64,000 nt of DNA from Candidatus Brockarchaeota archaeon (GTDB lineage: Archaea; Thermoproteota; EX4484-205; JAAOZP01). Numbering within the stretch: position 1 is the first letter of the stretch; each line of letters starts with the position of its first letter. Positions 8,730-16,319 of this stretch are shown one piece after another. The stretch spans positions 1 through 64,000 of the forward strand of contig JAFNIX010000003.1 of NCBI GenBank assembly GCA_017601225.1, in the 5' to 3' direction. The position numbers and the translations under genes are program-made. A model generated the notes under the pieces. That model was not told where the DNA came from, made no database searches, and saw nothing but the letters and a program-made list of their open reading frames with translations.

Positions 8730-8944
8730 ACAATACTAACCCTCCGTTTCCCATCGCGATGTCTTTTTATCCATTCAACGCGTTTCCTGAGCTCTTTGAG
8801 CAAAAGCCTCTCATTAATGTGGGGATTATTCATTTTGATTCCTGTGGCACAGATCTGCATGCACGTATCACTCATCTCGATGGCCATTGCTATCTTACGC
8901 TCAGGTTTAAGGTTACCCCATTGCTCAACCTGCCTATACAACAC
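8708..8944 (-). CDS. Small partner protein of the nucleotidyltransferase
   Basis: Helical protein of about 78 residues upstream of and overlapping the nucleotidyltransferase gene. Its pattern, LKPERKIAMAIEMSD ... LLLKELRKRVEW, resembles the small conserved proteins often paired with archaeal nucleotidyltransferase-domain genes; their role is not known for certain, but an antitoxin-like function is often suggested. A TATA-like TTTTTATAA lies at about 8981-8990 on the minus strand. A start at the far-upstream ATG (8977) would lie above the expected transcription start, so I prefer GTG at 8944. Confidence 0.65.
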   Translation of the reverse strand: MLYRQVEQWGNLKPERKIAMAIEMSDTCMQICATGIKMNNPHINERLLLKELRKRVEWIKRHRDGKRRVSIVWKRSGI

Positions 8945-9156
8945 TCGGCACCTTAAATATTGAATGCAGAGCTGCATTATAAAAATTTAACATATTTTCA
9001 GAAGGATTAAATAGTTTCACTCGAATTATCCTGTGTATAACATGAAGCTATAGTTATGATCCAGTCTTAGCATCGATTTTCACTTAGAGGAACCATGTGA
9101 TTTTTAATTCTAAAGCTTGCAGGTTTCTGGAGAATCTGAGCGAGTTAGGCAGCTTC

Positions 9157-9987
9157 CTATTGTACTAAGATCGTAAGCGTATACGTGTACCTGGTTTCAC
9201 TCCACTCCGCATATGGGAAAAAGGCTTCTAAAACATAAGTGCCCTCCTCGCTGAAAGCATAGCTGTATTCAGACTCGATGGTTCCACCTGCTTCTAAAAC
9301 ACGGTTTTGAATAACCTGTATACATGGTTTTTCAGGATCATGGCCAACCGGGTAGAGCTCAGTTATCCCGCCGCTTGGAGACTTAAGATATATTTTGAAA
9401 TCCGGGCTGCATGGCGTTGGGGAAGCGTAGGGGAAATCCTCCTGCGCAGGGTTAAAAGCTACCGCAAGTATCTTCAACGTTTCACCCTTGTTGACAACCA
9501 GCCTATCCGTCTTCAAGTAGAAAACTATTTTCGAGGAGCCCGATGTGAAACTGTTCAATTCTCGCAGCAGGCTGGCAAGGTAGTGGAGTTCTCTAGGCAG
9601 TTCTCCGCTAACATCCGTCCAATAATAGGTTACTGTCCTCCCATTGCTGTAAATAATCAGTTTGTAAATGAAATAGTCTGCCCCGCTTCCAGGCTCAAGT
9701 TTTAAGCCATCCGGGTACGCTTCGAGAAGAGTTTTCATCCTGCGCAGCAGTTCGTCGTTTGTTGAAATCGGTATTACTGAGGAGCCGCTTTTGTTCCTAG
9801 CAAGGTCTTTGAAGATGATGCTCCCATTGGAATAGTACTCGTATTTTTCATGCCTAGCCCAAAAACCGCCTGAAACCGTTAACTCCATCGTTTTCTCAGG
9901 CTTTCTTTGAAAAGCGATTATAATAACCGTTGCAGCAGCCAGCATCACCAGTATCCCTACAAAAACTTTCATTTCCAGCCCGTTCAT
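9157..9987 (-). CDS. Membrane-anchored extracytoplasmic protein, unknown function
   Basis: I do not recognise the family. The N terminus has one hydrophobic helix (VGILVMLAAATVIIIAF, ~10-26) followed by a polar chain, so the protein is probably anchored with ~245 residues outside. The first half contains FYLKTDRL and an LLRRMKTLLEAYPDGL helix. The second half, from ~155, looks like an immunoglobulin-like beta domain (LVVNKGETLKILAVAFNP ... EEGTYVLEAFFPY). Similar C-terminal domains occur in archaeal and bacterial lipoproteins. It is transcribed away from the mutarotase-like gene. Confidence 0.7.
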   Translation of the reverse strand: MNGLEMKVFVGILVMLAAATVIIIAFQRKPEKTMELTVSGGFWARHEKYEYYSNGSIIFKDLARNKSGSSVIPISTNDELLRRMKTLLEAYPDGLKLEPGSGADYFIYKLIIYSNGRTVTYYWTDVSGELPRELHYLASLLRELNSFTSGSSKIVFYLKTDRLVVNKGETLKILAVAFNPAQEDFPYASPTPCSPDFKIYLKSPSGGITELYPVGHDPEKPCIQVIQNRVLEAGGTIESEYSYAFSEEGTYVLEAFFPYAEWSETRYTYTLTILVQ

Positions 9988-10099
9988 AATGCTTACCCAA
10001 TCAATCTAGGGGTATATAATGCTATTTTTTAGAACAATACCAACTGGGAGTGGACCGGCTAAAGACTTATTTTTCCATAATCTGTTCGTAAATTTAGAA

Positions 10100-11143
10100 A
10101 TGTCCAGCCGGAAACAGAGGGAGAAGCTTCTCTCCGCTTTAGAAGGATTAACCAAGACCGTTGTGTTGGAGACAGACGTGGGTTCAGCAATAGTTACCGA
10201 GTATGGTGCCAGGATCCTTGGAGTATTTGTTGGCGATAGGCAAAACCCCTTCTGGGTTTCGAAGAATCTGCCGGGCGTAATAAGCGGTGGGGAATGGAAC
10301 ATCGGGGGCAACAGGCTTTGGGTTTCTCCTGAGAGAAGATTCTACTATCGAAGACCTGACCGCTTTGAAGAATGGCTATGCCAGTCTTCACTCGACCCGG
10401 GAGACTGGTCAATCGTTAGCTCCAGTGGGAAAAGCGTAAATCTCGAGGGGGAGGCGGAGCTAGAGGACTTCGTGAGCCAAACCAAGATCCACCTATCCTT
10501 TTCAAGGCAAATCTCGATCCATGGCGAAAGCGTTAGGAAGGGTTTGGAGTATGTGGGTCTAAGGGTCAGGGATGCTATGGTGGCTAGGGGGGAGGTGAAA
10601 AACGGGCTAAACCTTTGGTCTTTAACACAGGTGCGTCCCGGGGAGAGTAGGAGTGGCACGGTAATTGTTCCTACGTGCAGAGGCGCTAAGCCAATACACT
10701 ATTTCGGGAAAATACCGGGGAACAGGCTAAGGGTCTCAAGCAACCATGTTTCGTTTAAGATAGATGGTGCAGCCATCTATAAGCTGGGCATAGCTCCGGA
10801 GGATGTTCCTCAGCCAGGCTGTTCGAAAATACTCTATTATGTGGAGCACGGGAAGAACGAGGTTTTCCTCATATCCATGAGGACCATGATGGCTCCGGTT
10901 AGCCAAGAGGAGTGTCTCGACGTGGCGAAGGCTGACCCGGTTGGCCCGAAGGGATGTGTTCAGTCCTACAATTCTGGTCCGGACCTGTGCTTCGGGGAGA
11001 TTGAGCTTCACTTTAAGCCGGCTGCTAGAGTCAAGGATTTCCTCGTATCATACGCTGATTACGATATAGAGGTTTTCGCGGGGAAGCGTGGGGAAGTACT
11101 AAGGCTCCTGAAGAAGATTGTTCCTAAGCCTTTTCTTTTTTGA
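10100..11143 (+). CDS. Galactose-mutarotase-like (DUF6786-type) protein
   Basis: Predicted beta-sandwich of the galactose mutarotase superfamily. Visible features are an early ETDVGSAIVTEYGARILGV strand set, the GGNRLWVSPERRF block near residue 75 and a C-terminal DLCFGEIELHF segment, like DUF6786/DUF4432-type epimerase folds. The substrate is unknown; a sugar is likely given the neighbouring GH97 gene. A TATA box (GGTATATAAT) at 10010-10019 puts the transcription start near 10043, so I use ATG 10100 rather than the in-frame ATG at 10019. The resulting protein has 347 residues. Confidence 0.7.
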   Translation: MSSRKQREKLLSALEGLTKTVVLETDVGSAIVTEYGARILGVFVGDRQNPFWVSKNLPGVISGGEWNIGGNRLWVSPERRFYYRRPDRFEEWLCQSSLDPGDWSIVSSSGKSVNLEGEAELEDFVSQTKIHLSFSRQISIHGESVRKGLEYVGLRVRDAMVARGEVKNGLNLWSLTQVRPGESRSGTVIVPTCRGAKPIHYFGKIPGNRLRVSSNHVSFKIDGAAIYKLGIAPEDVPQPGCSKILYYVEHGKNEVFLISMRTMMAPVSQEECLDVAKADPVGPKGCVQSYNSGPDLCFGEIELHFKPAARVKDFLVSYADYDIEVFAGKRGEVLRLLKKIVPKPFLF

Positions 11144-11158
11144 AGACTAATATTCTCT

Positions 11159-11971
11159 TTAAACGTTGAAATCCAACACTCTGTATCTTAATTCTCCTTC
11201 ATCAGCCCAGCATACGAGTAAATTATTGTTTTTCAACGGAACCCAGAGTCCCCTTACTGTTTTCTCAGAAGCGACTACAAGGTGATCAGTGTTATGTTTG
11301 AAACACATCTCGTACACCGGAGTATCCCCATAGCACATTGAGGGACCAGGATTATACAGGTATCTCGCGAAGGCGTAGAGTCTGCTGCCATCTGAAAATA
11401 TTGTGTTCAAACTGGTGAACGGTTTTTCAAACCTGCTGACCTTCTCCTCTGCAAATATTTCCATAAGTGTCTGCTCTACCTTTCTGAACGCGGTTACCAC
11501 ATCGCCCTCCTTCTCGATAAGGCTGAGTAGCAGGTAGAAGTATACCTCACTATCGTTTCGCCCTTTTATTAGACTCGCATAGGGGCCTAGTCTTCTTGAA
11601 ACCTCGTCAGGTATATTGATCGTGCCGTTGTGCACTAAAACGTATTTTGAATAGTTGAAAGGCTGGGAGTTTTCAAGCGATATCAGCATTTCTCGTGTTA
11701 ATCCCCTGGGGTTGCTTGCCTTTCTCACGTGCGCGACGATTATCCTCCCCTTGGCAGCTTTAGCGGCCTTTTCAAATTCTTCCCTATCCTCGTAAACCGG
11801 CTTATCGCTTTTGAAGACTATTGGGTTGCTTCCTTCACAGTAGAAGCCTATGCCCCAGCCGTCTGACTGCCCGCCTTTAAATGCTTGGGTGAAGAGGGAG
11901 CACTCCGAGTTTAAAAGATGATGCTCAATACTGCCGGTTTCGGTGAAAACTGCCCCGAGGAGCCTGCACAT
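11159..11971 (-). CDS. Class II glutamine amidotransferase domain protein
   Basis: N-terminal-nucleophile glutaminase of the YafJ/EgtC type, which frees ammonia from glutamine for an unknown acceptor. Cys2 follows the initiator Met (MCRLLGAV). The other family motifs are SDGWGIGFY, VAHVRKAS and NSQPFNY...LVHNGTI, then NDSEVYFYLLL. It contains only the glutaminase domain (270 residues) with a strand-rich C-terminal region. No synthetase partner is next to it, so the product cannot be inferred. It converges with the mutarotase-like gene, 15 bases apart. Confidence 0.85.
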   Translation of the reverse strand: MCRLLGAVFTETGSIEHHLLNSECSLFTQAFKGGQSDGWGIGFYCEGSNPIVFKSDKPVYEDREEFEKAAKAAKGRIIVAHVRKASNPRGLTREMLISLENSQPFNYSKYVLVHNGTINIPDEVSRRLGPYASLIKGRNDSEVYFYLLLSLIEKEGDVVTAFRKVEQTLMEIFAEEKVSRFEKPFTSLNTIFSDGSRLYAFARYLYNPGPSMCYGDTPVYEMCFKHNTDHLVVASEKTVRGLWVPLKNNNLLVCWADEGELRYRVLDFNV

Positions 11972-12111
11972 AGCTCATTTTTCAACAAGGGGTGTTTTTA
12001 GCTTTTCCGGAATGAAGAAACATTTGCAATAGCGGGCCTTTCACAGAGTTCCCTGCTGCGAAGAATTTTGAGCTCTTTTTTAGACTTTTTAATATTCTGG
12101 ATTTTCTCTTT

Positions 12112-14130
12112 TTATCCGTCGATTCCAGTCTTTCCCTTTGCCACGCTAAATATGTGAGCTACATAACCCCCACCGGAGGCCATTCTCGCAACTAAGATGT
12201 CTCTAGACGTTACCTCAAACCTTTTCTCGCAAACCCTATCCGGGAAATCATCGGCTTCCGGAGCATCTTCGAAAACGTGGGCTACATACTTTCCATCACC
12301 CAGGAATCCTAATGGTATTTCTATTTCCCTAGGCTCCCAGTTCGTCATGCTTCCCACGAACCAGTCTGAACCGTGCTTTCTAGCGATGGTTATGTATTCT
12401 CCAACCTCGCCGTTTAAAAACCTGGTTTCATCCCATGTTGTCGGAACTATCCTTAGAAAATCTAGGCCGGGCTGCCCCCGGTAATTGTAGGGTGAGTCGC
12501 AAAGGACTTGCAGCGGGCTCTCGTAGACGACGAGCATGGCAAGCTGGTGGCATCTCGTACCCATTACGAACGGGCCAGTGTTCCGGGGTCTAAAAGTTGT
12601 CTTAGTAGCGTGGCGGAAGCCTCCTGGGGTGAAATCCATTGGCCCCGCAAGCATCCTGGTGAAAGGTATTGTTACGGTATGTTCTGGAGTGACGAGGCTA
12701 CTCCACTTGTTATACTCGTTACCAAGAACTCCCTCGCGGGTTATTAGGTTCGGATAGGTTCTTTGTAAACCATCCGGCTTGTAAGCCCCGTGGAATTCTA
12801 CGAGAAGACAGTGTTCAGCAGCCTCCTTGAGAACCTTATGATAGAAGTTAACCATCTCCTGGTCGTCGCGGTCCATATAGTCTATTTTAACTCCTGCAAT
12901 CCCCCATTTCTCGTAAAGCTGGAAGGCTTCGTCAATCTTTCTCTCAACATCCCTCCAGTCAAGCCAGACTATAATTCTAACATTCTTCTCATTAGCAAAC
13001 TTGATGAGCTCGTGAATATTCAGCTCAGGAATAGGCTTGGTGACATCAGCCTCCGGCTTGTTAGGTTCTCCATACCAGCCCGCGTCGACAACCATGTATT
13101 CGAAACCCATTTCAGCTGCAAACTCGATAAAGTACTTCATGGTGTCAGTGTTCATGCCGACTTTAAACTTCGCGTCAGGAATATATCCTCCGCACCACCA
13201 GTCCCAGGCGGCCTTACCCGGCTTTATCCAAGAAGTGTCCCTGATTTCACAGGGCTCGTTAAGATTCAGTATAATGTTTGACTCAATCAGGTCGCCGGGG
13301 CTCTGACCTATCATCACTACTCTCCACGGCGAGTAATGGGGAGTGTTTGAGCTGACCAGCACTCCGGGCTCGTCTAGCCTAGGGGAGAGGCTTGAAACAA
13401 GAGCATAAGGGTTAACGCCTGTCCCAGTAAGATACATTCCAGCCCAGTCCGTTACGTTTGCCTCAGTAATCGCAACCCATCTGGATTCGTCAACTTTAAC
13501 AAGCAGGGGTAGCCCTATTATTGAAGAAGGTGTTATTTGCCTAAGGCTCTTCTTCTCGAACAATGCTTCCTGAGGCGAAATGTACGAACCATAGTCGGCT
13601 GCCCAAGCAGTATGGTTTGACGTGAAACGGAACTCTGAACGCTCATTAGTCAGCTTGAAACTCCTCATCCCAGGTTGCCTCGGGAGAAAATAGCGGAATG
13701 CAACACCGTCATTGTACGCACGGAAAAAAAGCTCCAGCCTCCTGCCTGGCTCCTCTTTCTCCCTAAGCCAAAGGTGTAGCTCGTTGCATAAGTTCAGGAT
13801 GCTTTTGGACTTGCCGTGCACCGCCTGCCATTTCTCGTTAATAGTCTTCTCCTCCCTCCTAGTTAAAACAAGGTTCCTGGCGAGTGGCGGCGCGTCCTTA
13901 AAATCCATGGCCAGCGGCGAGTCAACAAGTATCTCCTTTCCCCTGAAGGAGATAGAGTAGTAGAGGCGTTTACCAGAGGGATAGGGCTCGATTCTTTCCC
14001 TAATGGTTATTTTTACAAGGATCCGGTGGTCAGGAGAAGATACGTCCGCTGATTGGAAACCCAAGGGTTTTTTCGGCATTATGTTTACCATGAAGGAATT
14101 CTCAACATCCTTATATGAGTTTCTAGGCAT
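12112..14130 (-). CDS. GH97 alpha-glycosidase
   Basis: Glycoside hydrolase family 97 (alpha-glucosidase or alpha-galactosidase). The N-terminal beta-sandwich (~30-270) precedes a TIM barrel. Barrel motifs are WWCGGYIPDAKF, MVVDAGWYGE, IIVWLDW, GVKIDYMDRDDQ, FHGAYKPDG and TREGVLGNEYNKW, followed by TIPFTRMLAGPMDFTPGGF. The Asp in KIDYMD matches the nucleophile position of the retaining branch (alpha-galactosidase type) and not the inverting SusB type; this is inference from known family members. No signal peptide is seen, so it is probably cytoplasmic. ATGs at 14130, 14091 and 14079 are all possible starts. Confidence 0.92.
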   Translation of the reverse strand: MPRNSYKDVENSFMVNIMPKKPLGFQSADVSSPDHRILVKITIRERIEPYPSGKRLYYSISFRGKEILVDSPLAMDFKDAPPLARNLVLTRREEKTINEKWQAVHGKSKSILNLCNELHLWLREKEEPGRRLELFFRAYNDGVAFRYFLPRQPGMRSFKLTNERSEFRFTSNHTAWAADYGSYISPQEALFEKKSLRQITPSSIIGLPLLVKVDESRWVAITEANVTDWAGMYLTGTGVNPYALVSSLSPRLDEPGVLVSSNTPHYSPWRVVMIGQSPGDLIESNIILNLNEPCEIRDTSWIKPGKAAWDWWCGGYIPDAKFKVGMNTDTMKYFIEFAAEMGFEYMVVDAGWYGEPNKPEADVTKPIPELNIHELIKFANEKNVRIIVWLDWRDVERKIDEAFQLYEKWGIAGVKIDYMDRDDQEMVNFYHKVLKEAAEHCLLVEFHGAYKPDGLQRTYPNLITREGVLGNEYNKWSSLVTPEHTVTIPFTRMLAGPMDFTPGGFRHATKTTFRPRNTGPFVMGTRCHQLAMLVVYESPLQVLCDSPYNYRGQPGLDFLRIVPTTWDETRFLNGEVGEYITIARKHGSDWFVGSMTNWEPREIEIPLGFLGDGKYVAHVFEDAPEADDFPDRVCEKRFEVTSRDILVARMASGGGYVAHIFSVAKGKTGIDG

Positions 14131-14549
14131 GTCAGCAACTCTTCCAGTATGTTGTTAAAGCCTCGAAGGATACTTAGAACGAGAAAGTTAGGAGCTCGTT
14201 AAGAGGCTCATAAGGCTAAAGGATGCGAGTTCACAGGCCTGAACGATCCATGTACATCTGAGTTTATCTGAATACGGTCTGTGTTCATCTATGTACGATC
14301 TGAGTGCGATCAGAATAATTATATACTGCCCATTTATCTAATCTGGCTGGAAGCTGTGGAGGAGCGCGAAATCAGGAATTTTTAAAGGAGATATCTTAGT
14401 CCGCTTGGTAGTGGTTGAAGCTCACCCTTAATCGAGAATAGGTCACGTGTGTTTTTCGCAAAAGCAGCGTTGCCAAGGTCATCGCTACGGCTCCCAAGGG
14501 GTAGTTCTAGAATGTCTCCTCTGGAATAGAAGGTAGAGGTAACTATGCC
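14131..14549. other. Gene-free stretch upstream of tnpB copy B
   Basis: No intact gene is seen. Around 14190-14240 one frame reads ELVKRLIRLKDASSQA with a stop just before it, perhaps debris of a lost gene. The main structure is a pair of long direct repeats at 14250-14317 next to a TATA-like sequence, listed separately. An open frame on the minus strand across 14382-14627 resembles nothing I know and spans the tnpB debris, so I do not call it a gene. Confidence 0.5.
14250..14326. promoter_or_regulatory. Two direct repeats plus TATA-like sequence
   Basis: Copies at 14250-14274 and 14291-14317 share ATGTAC(G)ATCTGAGT, a variable centre and ATCWGAATA. They start 41 bases apart, about four helical turns. 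Between them lies an imperfect inverted repeat, TGAATAC...GTGTTCA. AATAATTATATAC follows and could be a TATA box on either strand. It could serve GH97 with a long leader, or be the left end of the decayed TnpB element. No regulator is identified. Confidence 0.4.
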
Positions 14550-14743
14550 ATGGTTAGGAAGACCATAGAAGCAAAGATTCTGAAAAAGAATTAGAATAAG
14601 CCTCTTAGCGTGCGCTAAGCGGGCCATGTGCTACATGCGTATGGCAGGGGCTGCTTTGACACAGCCCTGAACCCGGTAGGATGACGCCTCAGGCCGACAA
14701 ACCGGGAATCTCCTCAACTCTTTTTTGGGGAGAGTGTCAAAAC
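14550..14743 (+). mobile_element. Internally deleted tnpB element, copy B
   Basis: This remnant keeps both ends of a tnpB gene and has lost the middle. ATG at 14550 opens MVRKTIEAKILKKN, typical of TnpB starts, and stops at 14592-14594. After a short junction, another frame reads KRAMCYMRMAGAALTQP and stops at 14668-14670, matching the copy A C-terminus (KRAMRYMHVAGAGLTQP). The following 73 bases repeat copy A's end, with the ACCCGG/CCGGG pairing, a TCTCC...GGAGA hairpin and terminal GTGTCAAAAC at 14734-14743. Orientation is opposite to copy A, 6.5 kb away. Confidence 0.7.
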
Positions 14744-14758
14744 GTGCATATTGGGGAT

Positions 14759-14768
14759 AGCGCGCGCT
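14759..14768. repeat. AGCGCGCGCT palindrome, site 2
   Basis: Located 16 bases beyond the GTGTCAAAAC end of tnpB copy B, in the context ATTGGGGATAGCGCGCGCTT. Site 3 has a similar preceding ATTGGGG. Confidence 0.6.
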
Positions 14769-14863
14769 TCACGTTTCATAACAGTGGCTCGACGGGTTTA
14801 AAAGATTCCTTTCCGCCACAGTCTATTAGTCGGCTTGCAAATCAGGCTCCCAAGCGAAAATAG

Positions 14864-15319
14864 CTATTTTTTAAAGGGTTTCGACCTCGTTTCCCTCATG
14901 ATCAGAAAGGTTTCGCCCCAGAGTATTGTGAGTGAAGAGATGCTTACCAGTAGTGCAAAAAGATTGTGTGGGCTGAGTGTTTGAGGATAAACCAGTAGGT
15001 ATGTCGCCACCATGCTTGTTATGAAGCAAGCGTACAGTAGGAATCTCGGCATTCTAAGCTCCCCTATCTTAATGTAGAGCTTCAACAACCCTATGTTGAC
15101 CTCTTTAGCAACACGATAATCACCCTTCTCATCCTTAACGAGCAGACCCAGTTCTCTAAGCTTCTCAAGATGGTATGATGCTATGCTCGGACTCTTGAAG
15201 CCCAGTGCCCTCTGAACCTCCCTCACGCCGTAGCTATCATCCCCGCCAGACCTTATCAGGTAGAGGTAGACTTGAAGCGTCTTACCGCGCAGCTTATATT
15301 CGAGCTCCTCCTCGCTCAA
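14864..15319 (-). CDS. Membrane-bound winged-helix transcription regulator
   Basis: Predicted regulator with an N-terminal winged helix (~10-75: GVREVQRALGFKSPSIASYH then LEKLRELGLLVK) followed by two transmembrane helices (~93-112 and ~119-137) and a basic tail. It probably senses a membrane or redox signal while attached to the membrane; this is inference from architecture. It starts 44 bases downstream of the SIMPL gene on the same strand, so the two may share a transcript. It ends next to the decayed transposon. Confidence 0.8.
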   Translation of the reverse strand: MSEEELEYKLRGKTLQVYLYLIRSGGDDSYGVREVQRALGFKSPSIASYHLEKLRELGLLVKDEKGDYRVAKEVNIGLLKLYIKIGELRMPRFLLYACFITSMVATYLLVYPQTLSPHNLFALLVSISSLTILWGETFLIMRETRSKPFKK

Positions 15320-15363
15320 CGAGCAGCACGCGTGACTAAGTGTTGAAAAAGGTCTTAAACTTT

Positions 15364-16200
15364 TTATTTGAACCCGTAAACCGCTGAAACGCTCACTGTT
15401 ACGCTGACTTCCTCCGGTGAAAGTATGGGGGTTGGGGTGATTCCCGAAACGGATTCAAAGGCGTAGCTTCTTACATACGGGGAGTATCCGGAGAGGCTTA
15501 TTGAAACCGGCCCGACCAGCGTTACTCCGGCGGCGGTGGCTATTATACTTGCTTTGGAGGCAGCGTCCTTCACAGCTAGGCTTAGAGCATCCAATCCGAG
15601 TTGACGCATCACCTCGTCGGAAATCGTGAATTGAAGCGAGGAAACCTGGTTTGCACCAGCCGTAACCGCTGCGTCAATTACCTCTCCCACCTTGTCCAAA
15701 TTCTTAACCGTGACCCTTAGGGTGTTGGAGCACGTGTAGCCAACTATCCGGGGTGAGCCGCCTTCCTTAGGATACTCCCAAATAGGGTTCAGACTGTACG
15801 CGGATGTTTCCGTCTGGTTCTCCAGTATCCCTACGTTTCTAACGGCTTTTATTACACGGTCCATTTTATCAGCGTTCTCAGAAATGGCTTCCCCTGCGCT
15901 TTCCGCCTGCGTAACTACGCTGAGGCTTAAAACCGCTCTGTCGGGCTTAGCCTTAACCACGCCGGTGCCGGTCACGCTTATCGTTTTCGCCTGCTGCTCA
16001 GCCTGGCCAGTATCCAGCAGGGCGGGGATGCCCGAGCTTTTAGCAAAATCTTCGACAATATTGAAGCGGTACTCCGAGCCAGCCTGCTGGCCAATGAGCG
16101 CCGGGTATATTCCAACCAGTATGGTCAGGTTTACACCAATAGCTGCGACTAAAATCACGCCTAGTGCAAGCACCCATTTCCTGCTTAACATTTCCTCCAT
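15364..16200 (-). CDS. SIMPL-domain (DUF541) exported protein
   Basis: Extracytoplasmic protein with an N-terminal hydrophobic segment (VLALGVILVAAIGVNLTIL) serving as signal or anchor, then a SIMPL/DUF541 domain from ~70 to the end. The family hallmarks are ISVTGTGVVKAKPDRAVLSL near residue 75, GYTCSNTLRVTVKNLDKVGEV and the closing VSVTVSVSAVYGF. Members occur in the periplasm or outside the membrane; a general biochemical role is not established. It is followed closely by the membrane wHTH gene. Confidence 0.88.
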   Translation of the reverse strand: MEEMLSRKWVLALGVILVAAIGVNLTILVGIYPALIGQQAGSEYRFNIVEDFAKSSGIPALLDTGQAEQQAKTISVTGTGVVKAKPDRAVLSLSVVTQAESAGEAISENADKMDRVIKAVRNVGILENQTETSAYSLNPIWEYPKEGGSPRIVGYTCSNTLRVTVKNLDKVGEVIDAAVTAGANQVSSLQFTISDEVMRQLGLDALSLAVKDAASKASIIATAAGVTLVGPVSISLSGYSPYVRSYAFESVSGITPTPILSPEEVSVTVSVSAVYGFK

Positions 16201-16319
16201 TTTCGAATCACGTCAAGCAATTCTGGAAGCTGTTTTTAACGATATCTTTACGGACAAGGTGTCCAGAAATCCGAACACTCTGATTAAAGCCACTGAATAT
16301 CGTTTCTGAAGGCTTTTAA

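Noticed and set aside
12790-13281. Long open frame opposite the GH97 gene
   Set aside because: It lies entirely antisense to conserved GH97 barrel motifs and has no recognisable domain or ribosome site.
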